Shown: positions 1-6,453 of the stretch, piece by piece
Position numbering within the stretch: the first letter of the stretch is position 1
Layout of the letters: the number at the start of each line of letters is the position of its first letter
Source: Deltaproteobacteria bacterium
GTDB taxonomy: Bacteria > Desulfobacterota > Desulfobulbia > Desulfobulbales > BM004
NCBI GenBank assembly: GCA_019312985.1
Contig: JAFDCC010000122.1
Location: 1-6,453 of the forward strand
DNA: 6,453 bases
Reading direction: 5' to 3'
Program-made: the position numbers and the translations under genes
The notes under the pieces: model-generated
What the model was told of the DNA's origin: nothing
Databases searched by the model: none
Seen by the model: only the letters and a program-made list of their open reading frames with translations

Positions 1-840
1 GTAAAAACAGTTCACCAGGCATGTGATAAAGGCGTTTTTAGCGATATCCGTCCGGCGCGGCAGGTAGCTGGCATAGGTGATCATGATGCCGAACCCCAGT
101 GACAGGGTAAAAAATATCTGGCCGAAGGCGCCGGCCCATACCTTGCCGGCAGCACTGCGGGCCGCGGGATCTGCGCTGAAGAGGTTTATTTTTGACCAGT
201 CGGCGTGGAGGTAATGGTCGAAAATGGCGTCGGCGGCACCGTCCAGGAAGAGGCTCCAGACAACAAGGATTATGGTCAAAAGAAAAAGAACCGGCATGAA
301 AATGACGCTTGCCCTTTCAATGCCGTGCCGGATGTCCCTTTAACAGATAAGCCAGCACAGGACCCAGACGAACAGGGTGGCGGCGGCAATGGGAATGCGG
401 ATCCCGCCGATTACCGCGGCCGAGTCGGAGAGCTGCAGAAACTGGTTGAAAAAGAAACCCTGGGTGTCGCTCCCCCAAGACAGGTTGAAAGAGTAAAAAA
501 AGTAGTTGATACACCAGCCGATCACGACCGAGTAGTACAGCATGATACCGAACATGGCGACCACCGGCATCCACCAGCCGAGCCACTCGAATTTTTTATC
601 GATGCGGACAAAACTCAGAGGTGCCGACCCCTTTTCCCGGTGGCCCAGCCCGTATTCGATAATCATGATAGGCAGGCCGGCAACAATAAGGGCGACAAGG
701 TATGGCACGAGAAAGGCGCCGCCGCCATGCTGATGGGCCATGTAGCTGAAACGCCAGACATTGCCCAATCCGATTGCCGACCCTATCGCGGCAAGGAGAA
801 AACCGACGTTTGACTTCCAGCTGCTTCGTTGCCGCCCCAT
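1..840 (-). pseudogene. Na+-dependent NSS/SLC6-family transporter, interrupted by an in-frame TAA; 3' end outside window
   Basis: The frame encodes the first half of a LeuT-like neurotransmitter:sodium symporter, an inner-membrane carrier that couples Na+ entry to uptake of amino acids or related solutes. The ATG at 840 follows a strong Shine-Dalgarno (AAGGAAGGGG, 847-856). TM1 carries the unwound-helix motif GLGNVWRF (residues 24-31) followed by GGGAF (39-43); TM3 has the paired tyrosines Y102-Y103. Codon 167 is TAA. Beyond it the same frame continues without an indel for 113 more codons to the window edge. That part includes GIERA (173-177), the TM5 helix and the TM6 ion/substrate motif FFTLSLGFG (243-251), which matches the LeuT segment around T254-S256-F259. 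Against LeuT as I recall it, the stop falls at the end of TM4 with no length change. So this is a full-length family member broken by one nonsense codon (or a base error), not a natural short protein. The translatable piece is 166 residues (340-840). Substrate cannot be assigned. Confidence 0.85.
340..342 (-). other. In-frame nonsense codon (TAA) in the NSS transporter
   Basis: Reading the minus strand, the frame runs ...L-C-W-L-I-C, then TAA, then R-D-I-R-H-G-I-E-R. Counting from I-E-R back to the TM4 end gives the same spacing as LeuT (its residue at this site is about I184), so a base substitution rather than a frameshift explains the break. One-base ancestors of TAA include TAC/TAT (Tyr), AAA, CAA, GAA, TTA and TCA; Tyr seems likeliest to me, but this is a guess. 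No restart signal is visible: the next ATG (codon 182) has no well-placed Shine-Dalgarno and would begin at the start of TM5. Confidence 0.85.
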
Positions 841-914
841 ATATATCCCCTTCCTTTTTTTGTTTAACGAGGCTTATTCTCTGTTATTCCGGCAACAGCG
901 GTTGTTGTCCAATG

Positions 915-1115
915 CTAGCTGAAGAGGCCGGAGCGCAGGGTGATAAAGCAGATCAGCAACCCGAGCCCCACGGCAAAAAGCCCGACAAGCCGCAGCTGGG
1001 AAGGGCTCATTTCCAGAAGCTGCCGGAGCCATTGCTGCATTGCCTCGGGAAATGTAAGGTAGGGCAGCCCTTCCAGGATGAAAACCAGGCCGACGAGAGT
1101 GAATAGAAATTTCAT
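915..1115 (-). CDS. DUF2065 (YjeT-like) small inner-membrane protein
   Basis: This is a 66-residue protein whose size and pattern match the DUF2065 family, whose E. coli member is YjeT. It has an N-terminal hydrophobic helix (residues 3-14) running into a conserved LEG (14-16), a short amphipathic stretch with a Pro-containing segment (FPEAMQQWLRQLL, 22-34), and a second glycine-rich hydrophobic helix (about 43-60) ending in a short basic/polar tail. The family has no established biochemical function as far as I know. The ATG at 1115 is the only usable start: the frame meets a TAG four codons upstream, with no start codon between. There is no Shine-Dalgarno, and a promoter-like sequence lies so close that the transcript may have almost no leader. 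The gene ends with TAG 74 bp before the transporter start, in the same direction, with no clear terminator between, so the two may form an operon. Confidence 0.85.
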   Translation of the reverse strand: MKFLFTLVGLVFILEGLPYLTFPEAMQQWLRQLLEMSPSQLRLVGLFAVGLGLLICFITLRSGLFS

Positions 1116-1124
1116 AAGGTTGAT

Positions 1125-1153
1125 ATGCTACCAGGAATACTGGACTATTTCAA
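1125..1153 (-). promoter_or_regulatory. Predicted sigma70-type promoter of the DUF2065 gene
   Basis: On the minus strand a -35 box TTGAAA (1148-1153, 5 of 6 consensus) is followed after exactly 17 bp by TAGCAT (1125-1130, 4 of 6). Only 9 nt separate the -10 box from the ATG, so the expected transcription start lies about 2-3 nt before the start codon. This agrees with the absence of a Shine-Dalgarno, but it is a prediction from consensus matching only. Confidence 0.45.
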
Positions 1154-1258
1154 CGAGCAATACGGGGGGCGACCGGGCCGCTTTGCCGGGAGAAAGGGCA
1201 GCCGGCCGGAGGCAGATTTCCGCAATCGCCGCCATGGAAAAAAGCGCATGGATTTTAT

Positions 1259-1287
1259 TTGACTTTTCAGGGGCCCAAAATTATAAG
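1259..1287 (+). promoter_or_regulatory. purM: Predicted sigma70-type promoter of purM
   Basis: TTGACT (1259-1264, 5 of 6 consensus) and TATAAG (1282-1287, 5 of 6) are separated by an ideal 17 bp. The start of transcription would be near 1294, giving an 84-nt leader before purM. I looked for a purine, PreQ1 or ZTP riboswitch in that leader and did not find their conserved cores. The rest of 1116-1377 shows no other gene. Confidence 0.6.
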
Positions 1288-1377
1288 TTACATTTTCCGG
1301 GAAATAGTTCAGGCCTTTTCATCAAACGGGGCAGGATGGGCGCCTCTCAAATTACTATGTTGAAATCACAATAAAAA

Positions 1378-2439
1378 ATGGGCGATCAGGAAAAATCCAG
1401 GTACAGCGAGGCCGGCGTTGACATAGACAAGGGCAATGAGCTGGTCAGCAGAATAAAGGACATCGTGGCCCCGACTTTCGGCAGGGGCGTACTTACCGAT
1501 ATCGGGGGATTCAGCGGCCTTTACGCCATCGGTTCAGGCCAGTTCACTGATCCGGTCCTTGTCTCCTCCACCGACGGCGTCGGAACCAAGCTGAACATAG
1601 CCAAGCTTTGCAACAAACATGACACCATCGGCATTGATCTGGTTGCCATGTGCGTCAACGACATTGCCGTGGGAGGAGCCAGGCCCCTCTTTTTCCTCGA
1701 CTATCTTGCTGTCGGCAAACTCGAGATCAATAATGCCACCGATATTATAAAAGGGGTCGCAGCCGGTTGTAAAATTGCAAAGTGTTCCCTTATCGGCGGG
1801 GAGACCGCAGAAATGCCCGGCCTCTATGCCGAAGGTGACTACGACCTCGCCGGGTTTGTCGTCGGCATTGCGGAACGGGATAAAATTATCGACGGCTCTG
1901 ATATTAAGGTGGGCGACCAGATTGTCGGCCTGGCATCGTCCGGTTTGCACAGCAACGGTTATTCCCTCGTGCGAAAGGTATGTTTTGAGGAACTGGGCTT
2001 GTCCGTCGACGACCACATGGATGAATTCGGCAGCACCCTGGGGGAGGAGCTGCTGAAACCGACACGCATTTACAGCGAATCGCTCCTCAACCTGAGCAAG
2101 AACTTCAAGGTCAGCGGTTTTGTCCATATTACCGGCGGCGGCTTTATTGACAACATTCCGCGCATACTGCCCCAGGGAAGCAGAGCCATCATCCACTATG
2201 AAAGCTGGGAAATCCCGCCCATTTTTAAATTTCTGCAGGAAAAGGGAAATATTACCGCAAAGGAGATGTGCCGCACCTTCAACATGGGAATCGGCATGGT
2301 TGCCGTCATTGACGAAAACATTGTCGATGACTTCATGCAGCAGCTCACCGCCCTGGGCGAAACCCCATACCACCTCGGCGAAATCACCGCCCGCCCGGAC
2401 ACACCGGGATCATCGCAGATCGAAATAGACTGTTTCTAA
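1378..2439 (+). CDS. purM: Phosphoribosylformylglycinamidine cyclo-ligase (AIR synthetase)
   Basis: PurM closes the imidazole ring of the purine skeleton: FGAM + ATP gives AIR + ADP + Pi, the fifth step of de novo IMP synthesis, in the cytosol as a homodimer. At 353 residues it is close to the usual length (about 345). Visible family signatures, in order, are the N-terminal YSEAGVDIDKGN (9-20), the ATP-site loop SSTDGVGTKL (63-72), VNDIAVGGARPLFFLDY (93-109), GGETAEMPG (139-147), GLASSGLHSNGYSL (183-196) and HITGGG (249-254). All are intact, so the enzyme should be active. The start is fixed: an in-frame TAA lies just one codon upstream of ATG 1378 (TAA-AAA-ATG), and the N terminus aligns with the family. 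No Shine-Dalgarno is visible; the leader ends in an A-rich run. The gene stands alone, without purN beside it, and ends in TAA 17 bp before a strong terminator. Confidence 0.97.
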   Translation: MGDQEKSRYSEAGVDIDKGNELVSRIKDIVAPTFGRGVLTDIGGFSGLYAIGSGQFTDPVLVSSTDGVGTKLNIAKLCNKHDTIGIDLVAMCVNDIAVGGARPLFFLDYLAVGKLEINNATDIIKGVAAGCKIAKCSLIGGETAEMPGLYAEGDYDLAGFVVGIAERDKIIDGSDIKVGDQIVGLASSGLHSNGYSLVRKVCFEELGLSVDDHMDEFGSTLGEELLKPTRIYSESLLNLSKNFKVSGFVHITGGGFIDNIPRILPQGSRAIIHYESWEIPPIFKFLQEKGNITAKEMCRTFNMGIGMVAVIDENIVDDFMQQLTALGETPYHLGEITARPDTPGSSQIEIDCF

Positions 2440-2456
2440 CGGCGCCGGAAGAACAC

Positions 2457-2497
2457 AAAAAACCTCGCCCGGGAATCAAGCCCGGCGAGGTTTTTTT
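2457..2497. terminator. Bidirectional Rho-independent terminator between purM and the EF-G-like gene
   Basis: A stem of 10 GC-rich pairs (2463-2473 with 2481-2490, one bulged C at 2468) encloses a 7-nt loop. It is flanked by six A (2457-2462) on the left and seven T (2491-2497) on the right, so both strands give a GC hairpin followed by a U run. It lies 17 bp after the purM stop and about 40 bp after the stop of the converging EF-G-like gene, and can serve both. Confidence 0.93.
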
Positions 2498-2536
2498 ATA
2501 TTCCAGGTTTTCCCGAAGAGGGCAGCAACGGGAAAA

Positions 2537-4597
2537 TCAACCCTCGCCCTTTGCCTCCTCAATGACCTTTTCCGCGATCTGGGCCGGCACCTCCTCGTAA
2601 TGGGAGAAGCTGACCTCAAAGGAGCCCCTGCCGCCGGTAAACGAGGTAAGATCAGCGGCATACTTCTGGATTTCCGCCATGGGGACCTGGGCTTTGATCA
2701 CCTCGTTTTTCGTCTCGGAATCCATGCCCATCACCCGGCCCCGGCGTGAGTTCAGGTCGCCCATCACATCGCCGACACAGTCTTCCGGGACCCGGATCGT
2801 GATATTCATAATCGGCTCGAGAAGTGTCGGTTTTGCTTCCACGGCCGCCTTCTTGAACGCCAGCGACCCGGCAATCTTGAAGGCAAGCTCGGAAGAGTCG
2901 ACGGCATGAAAGGAGCCGTCAACCAGCTGGACCTTTACGTCAACCATGGGATAGCCGGCAAGTACACCTTTTTCCATGGCTTCCTGGATGCCCTTATCCA
3001 CGGCCGGAATATAGGTCTTGGGGATGGCGCCGCCGACAATCTTGTCGACAAATTCGTAGCCCCCGCCCCGCGGCAGCGGCTCCATCTCGATCCAGGTATC
3101 GGCAAACTGGCCCCGGCCGCCGCTCTGTTTCTTGTGCCTGCCCTGGACCCGTGCCTTGCCCTTCAGGGTTTCTTTGTAAGGAATTTTGGGGGTATGCAGT
3201 TCCATTTCAACGCCGAACTTCCGCATGATTTTTTCACCGATGACCTCCAGGTGTACCTGGCCGACGCCGGAGATGAGGATCTCCTTGGTCTGCTGCTCCC
3301 GGGTGAGCTTCAGGGTCAGATCTTCATCGAGCATCTTGGTGATGGAGCTGAACAGCTTTTCCTCGTCCCCTTTCCTGGCGGTCACGGCATAGGAGATGAC
3401 GGGCAGAATCGGCACAAGCGGCTCGTACACGATGGGCTTGTTTTCCGCGCAGAGGGTATCGCCGGTCGTTGTCTCCTTCAGCTTGGCGACGGCGGCAATC
3501 ATGCCCGGCCCGACACTGTCAACAGGCTTCTGGCCCTTGCACTCCATGATGAATATCTGGCCGAACCTCTCACTTTCATCCTTGCTTGCGTTGTAAAAGG
3601 TGTCACCGGAGAGTGTTCCGGAAAAAACCTTGAAGATTGTCAACCGGCCGGCGAATGGGTCCGCCATCGTTTTGAAGACCTGGGCCGAAAATGGTGCATC
3701 GGCCGTGGCTGTCCTTTCCTCCACCTCTTTATTGCGTGGATTGATCCCGGAATGGGGCGCAATATCACTGGGGCACGGGAGAAGATCATTGATCATATCC
3801 AGGAGCATGGTAACGCCCTGGTTATTGAGGGCGGCGCTGGCACATACCGGGCTGATCTCCCCGGACCTGACCCCTGCCTTTAAACCATTCAGCAAATCCT
3901 CATCCGTTAAAGCGCCTTCCTCGAGAAATTTTTCGATCAGGTCGTCATCCGTTTCCGCCACCTGCTCCATGAGGCTTTCACGGTAAATTTCAATTTCATC
4001 GGCCATGTCGGCCGGGATATCAGCTTCCTTGGCCTTACCCTTGTCATCAAACAGGTAGGCTTTCTGGCTCATTACGTTGACAACACCCTTGAAGTTAGCC
4101 TCGGCCCCTATGGGCACAAGGATTATGGCCGGCTTTAAGGGGAGGTTTGCCTTGATCCCTTCGATGACACCGGCAAAGTTGGCCCGCTCCCGGTCCATCC
4201 GCGTGATGCAGATAATCGTCGGGATCTTTCTCTCTTCAATAAAGTCGGTGAATTTCGTTGTCTGGTTTTTGACGCTGGTCGCCGCCCCGATGCAGAAGAG
4301 GGCACTGTCGGCAACTCGGGCCGCGAACTTGGAGTCATTGATGAAGTTGTCGTCACCGGGGGTGTCGGCGAGGAAAACCTCGTGTTTCTTCCAGGTATAA
4401 TGGTTGAATGCCGTACTGATCGTAATATTGCGCTTGATCTCCTCCGGCTCGAAATCCAGATTGGAGGAACCGTCGTCCACCTTGCCTAACCGCTTGGTCG
4501 CACCCGCGTTGAAAAGCATGGCCTCTGCCATGGTTGTCTTGCCGCAACTGCCATGTCCCAGAATTACAACATTCCTTACCAGCTTCACGTCCGTCAT
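2537..4597 (-). CDS. fusA: Elongation factor G-like translational GTPase (EF-G paralogue)
   Basis: This 686-residue protein has the full EF-G layout: G domain with G' insert (about 1-285), domain II (about 299-385), domain III (about 395-468, with GVGQVHLEV 444-452), domain IV (about 470-590) and domain V (about 590-686). EF-G moves tRNAs and mRNA through the ribosome at the cost of GTP; paralogues may act in translocation, recycling or stress. The P-loop is GHGSCGKTT (14-22) and the switch I threonine is T59. Switch II reads DTPGDDNF (78-85), with Asp82 where classical EF-G has the catalytic His of DTPGHVDF. The G4 motif is TRMD (132-135) instead of NKMD. The domain IV loops HKKQSGGRGQFAD (488-500) and DGSFHAVDSSE (560-570), including the tip His564, are kept. 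A 12-nt longer frame opening at a TTG (4609) is possible, but that TTG overlaps the Shine-Dalgarno GGAGGG serving ATG 4597. Whether this is the sole EF-G or an accessory copy cannot be seen here; the motifs and the lack of rpsL-rpsG-tuf neighbours favour a paralogue. Confidence 0.93.
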   Translation of the reverse strand: MTDVKLVRNVVILGHGSCGKTTMAEAMLFNAGATKRLGKVDDGSSNLDFEPEEIKRNITISTAFNHYTWKKHEVFLADTPGDDNFINDSKFAARVADSALFCIGAATSVKNQTTKFTDFIEERKIPTIICITRMDRERANFAGVIEGIKANLPLKPAIILVPIGAEANFKGVVNVMSQKAYLFDDKGKAKEADIPADMADEIEIYRESLMEQVAETDDDLIEKFLEEGALTDEDLLNGLKAGVRSGEISPVCASAALNNQGVTMLLDMINDLLPCPSDIAPHSGINPRNKEVEERTATADAPFSAQVFKTMADPFAGRLTIFKVFSGTLSGDTFYNASKDESERFGQIFIMECKGQKPVDSVGPGMIAAVAKLKETTTGDTLCAENKPIVYEPLVPILPVISYAVTARKGDEEKLFSSITKMLDEDLTLKLTREQQTKEILISGVGQVHLEVIGEKIMRKFGVEMELHTPKIPYKETLKGKARVQGRHKKQSGGRGQFADTWIEMEPLPRGGGYEFVDKIVGGAIPKTYIPAVDKGIQEAMEKGVLAGYPMVDVKVQLVDGSFHAVDSSELAFKIAGSLAFKKAAVEAKPTLLEPIMNITIRVPEDCVGDVMGDLNSRRGRVMGMDSETKNEVIKAQVPMAEIQKYAADLTSFTGGRGSFEVSFSHYEEVPAQIAEKVIEEAKGEG

Positions 4598-4601
4598 GTA
4601 A

Positions 4602-4607
4602 CCCTCC
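4602..4607 (-). promoter_or_regulatory. Ribosome binding site that fixes the EF-G-like start
   Basis: GGAGGG on the minus strand lies 4 nt before ATG 4597. It rules against the in-frame TTG at 4609, which sits immediately 5' of these bases, and sets the protein at 686 rather than 690 residues. Confidence 0.85.
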
Positions 4608-4637
4608 AATTCATAACTGCAGCAATCGTCTTATCAA

Positions 4638-4666
4638 TGGACCACTCAGTCTGCAGCAGGTGTCCA
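4638..4666 (-). promoter_or_regulatory. Short imperfect hairpin in the EF-G-like mRNA leader
   Basis: In the minus-strand leader, TGGACACC (4659-4666) can pair with GGTCCA (4638-4643) through six pairs with a 2-nt bulge. A CTGCAG palindrome in the loop (4651-4656) recurs nearer the start codon (4617-4622), so the two copies could also pair with each other. No known riboswitch or ribosomal-protein site is recognised; this may be chance. Confidence 0.2.
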
Positions 4667-4742
4667 TTTTTATCATAAAAAACAAAAGGTTGCGTAAACA
4701 GGTGCACACAAGGCAAAGCGAATGCAAAATATAAAGGAATGC

Positions 4743-4772
4743 ATACTATTCATAAGCTTGCGGCAAAGTCAA
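4743..4772 (-). promoter_or_regulatory. Predicted sigma70-type promoter of the EF-G-like gene
   Basis: On the minus strand TTGACT (4767-4772) precedes TAGTAT (4743-4748) by 18 bp. Transcription would begin near 4736 and leave a leader of roughly 140 nt. A weaker second candidate lies closer to the gene: TTTACG (4693-4698) with TATGAT (4672-4677), but its 15-bp spacing is short. Confidence 0.5.
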
Positions 4773-4781
4773 GCAAGAACA

Positions 4782-4810
4782 TTGTCTTCTTTGCGTCAGC
4801 CTGCTAGAGT
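4782..4810 (+). promoter_or_regulatory. murJ: Predicted sigma70-type promoter of murJ
   Basis: TTGTCT (4782-4787, 4 of 6) and TAGAGT (4805-4810, 4 of 6) are separated by 17 bp. The start of transcription would be near 4817, about 60 nt before murJ. The -35 boxes of this promoter and of the opposing EF-G promoter are only 9 bp apart. Confidence 0.35.
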
Positions 4811-4875
4811 AGCAACAATTTTTACCGCGCATCCCTTTCGCGGCAACAGGCCAACACCTTTCATCAAACTACCCG

Positions 4876-6453
4876 ATGCAGCAGCCCGCAGAAGACACCG
4901 GCACAATAGCCCGCTCCGCCACAAAGGTAAGCATCGCTGTAATGTGCAGCCGGGTACTCGGCCTTGTCCGGGAACAAACCTTTGCCGTATTGTTCGGTGC
5001 CGGCTTTGCCTTTGACGCCTTTGTCGTTGCCTTCAGGATCCCGAACCTCCTGAGAGATCTCTTTGGCGAAGGGGCCCTGAGCGCCGCCTTTGTCACCGTT
5101 TTTTCCGATTATGATGAAACCAGGGGCCCCGGGGACACATGGAAACTGGCCGGCAATGTCCTGGTCTTTATCACCATCCTGCTCAGCATCATCACCCTGG
5201 TGGGCATTTTCTTTGCCGACAGAATCGTTCTTGCCCTGGTGGATGCGGACTTTGAAAAAATACCTGACAAGGTCGCCCTGACTCGGCTGCTCACCATGAT
5301 CATGTTCCCCTTTCTCATATTCATCTCGCTCTCTTCCGTTGTCATGGGAATCCTTAACACCAAGGGGCGCTTTTTCATTCCCGCCCTTGCCTCCAGTTTT
5401 TTCAACCTCGGTTCCATCATCGGCGGCGTCAGCCTTGCATTCCTGCTCGCTGAAAACGGCCAGCCCTCCATTGTCGGCATGGCGGTCGGCACCCTCATCG
5501 GCGGGAGCCTGCAGCTGGGCGGCCAGCTCCCGGCCCTCTTCCGGACGGATTTCCGGTTCATCCCGTCCTTCAACCTCAAGGATCCCGGCCTGCTGCGCAT
5601 CCTGAAGCTTATGGCACCGGCGGTGTTCGGCCTTGCCGCTCTGCAGATAAACATTTTCATAAACACCTATTTCGCATCCTCACTTCAGGAGGGAACCCTA
5701 TCCTGGCTCAACTACGCCTTCCGCTTTTTCCAGTTCCCGGTCGGCGTTTTCGGGGTCGCCATCTCCGTCGCCGCCCTGCCCCTTCTCTCCCGCCAGGCGG
5801 CCGCAAAGGATTTTTCTCGGTTAAAGGAAACATTTACCTCCTCCCTGACCATGTCCTTTTCCTTGACTATTCCGGCAACAGTCGGTCTGATCCTGCTTGC
5901 CGACCCCATCATCAGGGTAATCTTCGAGCACGGCAGTTTTACTGCCGCCGACACCTTCAAAACGGCCGGGGCACTTCAATTCTATGCCCTCGGTCTCTTT
6001 GCCTACGCCTCTGTAAAGGTCATGGTGCCGGTCTTTTATGCCCTTGATGACACGCGCTACCCGGTAGCCGGCAGCTTTCTTGCCGTAGCAACCAACATCC
6101 TTGTTATCCTCCTGACCATAACTTCCCTGCAGCACAAGGCCATGGCCCTGTCCATCTCCGTCGCGATGACGGCCAACTTCCTTTTCCTGGGCGCAATCCT
6201 CTACCGGAAACTACGCGGCTTTTCACTTTCCTACCTCCTGACCGGCCTGAGCAAAGTCCTGGCAGCAGCCTTTATGATGGGCCTGTCTCTCTATGCTCTT
6301 GATCTTTTTCTGCGAGATTGGATGCAGGGGGGATTCATCCGGGAATTGTTCGGGGTCTTGTTTTCAGTGGTCTCCGGCGCCGTGATATATGGCATTATCC
6401 TCTACCTGCTCAAACTTCAGGAACTCAGGCTACTGCTGGCCAGGTTCTTCGAA
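4876..6453 (+). CDS. murJ: Lipid II flippase MurJ (MviN), C-terminal end outside window
   Basis: MurJ is a polytopic inner-membrane protein of the MOP superfamily (about 14 helices) that moves the peptidoglycan precursor lipid II to the periplasmic face. The frame is open for 526 codons to the window edge, slightly longer than E. coli MurJ (511), so only the extreme C terminus should be missing. Key cavity residues match E. coli by motif: SRVLGLVR (25-32; R26 and R32 for R18 and R24), D47 for D39, FRIPNLLRDLFGEGALSAAF (53-72; R60 for R52), and YAFRFFQFP around R283 (for R270). E. coli has Glu273 where this protein has Gln286, a change I believe is common in other homologues. ATG 4876 is the first start after an in-frame TAG at 4810-4812, and the residues that follow (TIARSATKVSIAV) align with the family's first helix. 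No Shine-Dalgarno is visible. It diverges from the EF-G-like gene. Confidence 0.95.
   Translation, partial: MQQPAEDTGTIARSATKVSIAVMCSRVLGLVREQTFAVLFGAGFAFDAFVVAFRIPNLLRDLFGEGALSAAFVTVFSDYDETRGPGDTWKLAGNVLVFITILLSIITLVGIFFADRIVLALVDADFEKIPDKVALTRLLTMIMFPFLIFISLSSVVMGILNTKGRFFIPALASSFFNLGSIIGGVSLAFLLAENGQPSIVGMAVGTLIGGSLQLGGQLPALFRTDFRFIPSFNLKDPGLLRILKLMAPAVFGLAALQINIFINTYFASSLQEGTLSWLNYAFRFFQFPVGVFGVAISVAALPLLSRQAAAKDFSRLKETFTSSLTMSFSLTIPATVGLILLADPIIRVIFEHGSFTAADTFKTAGALQFYALGLFAYASVKVMVPVFYALDDTRYPVAGSFLAVATNILVILLTITSLQHKAMALSISVAMTANFLFLGAILYRKLRGFSLSYLLTGLSKVLAAAFMMGLSLYALDLFLRDWMQGGFIRELFGVLFSVVSGAVIYGIILYLLKLQELRLLLARFFE

Noticed and set aside
340..342. Programmed recoding (selenocysteine or pyrrolysine) at the transporter stop
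   Set aside because: Those use TGA and TAG; this codon is TAA, which also ends purM normally in the same window.
703..717. TGGCACG resembling a sigma54 -24 element
   Set aside because: The -12 half would need TTGC or close to it after 4 nt, but the sequence has AGGC, and the site is inside a coding region with no gene suitably placed downstream.
205..813. A 202-codon open frame on the plus strand across the transporter
   Set aside because: It is antisense to an NSS transporter frame whose motifs are unmistakable; its product is a low-complexity charged sequence typical of a shadow frame.
1078..1374. A 98-codon open frame on the plus strand before purM
   Set aside because: It begins inside the DUF2065 gene on the opposite strand, spans both predicted promoters, lacks a Shine-Dalgarno and matches no family. 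Only its last few codons are kept as a possible leader peptide in the findings.
1294..1377. Possible purine, PreQ1 or ZTP riboswitch in the purM leader
   Set aside because: The conserved core sequences of these classes are not present and no stable stem-loop set could be folded by eye.
1534..2373. A 279-codon open frame antisense to purM
   Set aside because: It lies entirely inside a clearly functional purM, its translation resembles no family I know, and GC-rich codon use readily opens the complementary frame.
2906..3883. A 325-codon open frame antisense to the EF-G-like gene
   Set aside because: The sense strand encodes conserved EF-G domains II-V throughout; the antisense product has no recognisable motif or membrane pattern and no ribosome binding site that stands out.

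Overview
This window looks like an ordinary chromosomal segment of a deltaproteobacterium-like organism (Desulfobacterota, perhaps a Desulfobulbales relative). That placement is an inference from remembered resemblance of the EF-G-like protein, from PurM and MurJ, and from moderately GC-rich codon use; no search was run. I see no phage, insertion sequence, CRISPR, RNA gene or toxin cassette. All three stop codons are used as real terminators here (TAG for the DUF2065 gene, TAA for purM, TGA for the EF-G gene), so standard bacterial code applies.

Layout. (1) 1-840, minus strand: the N-terminal 280 codons of a Na+-dependent NSS/SLC6-type transporter, interrupted in frame by one TAA at 340-342. 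(2) 915-1115, minus: a 66-residue DUF2065 (YjeT-like) membrane protein just upstream of the transporter and probably co-transcribed with it. (3) 1116-1377: a divergent promoter region. (4) 1378-2439, plus: purM, a purine biosynthesis enzyme, apparently transcribed alone. (5) 2457-2497: a hairpin with an A tract on one side and a T tract on the other, serving as shared terminator for the converging purM and EF-G genes. (6) 2537-4597, minus: a divergent EF-G paralogue with all five domains but altered GTPase motifs. (7) 4598-4875: a second divergent promoter region with two back-to-back sigma70-like promoters. (8) 4876 to the window end, plus: murJ, the lipid II flippase, almost complete (526 codons, stop not reached).

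How the genes relate. They serve unrelated functions (nucleotide synthesis, translation, cell-wall export, solute uptake), and most transcription units are single genes. The points most worth attention are the nonsense codon in an otherwise intact transporter frame, the non-canonical switch II and G4 motifs of the EF-G-like GTPase, and the fact that three of five genes (DUF2065, purM, murJ) have no visible Shine-Dalgarno sequence, one of them with a promoter so close that its mRNA would be nearly leaderless. I found no convincing sign of a previously undescribed system.
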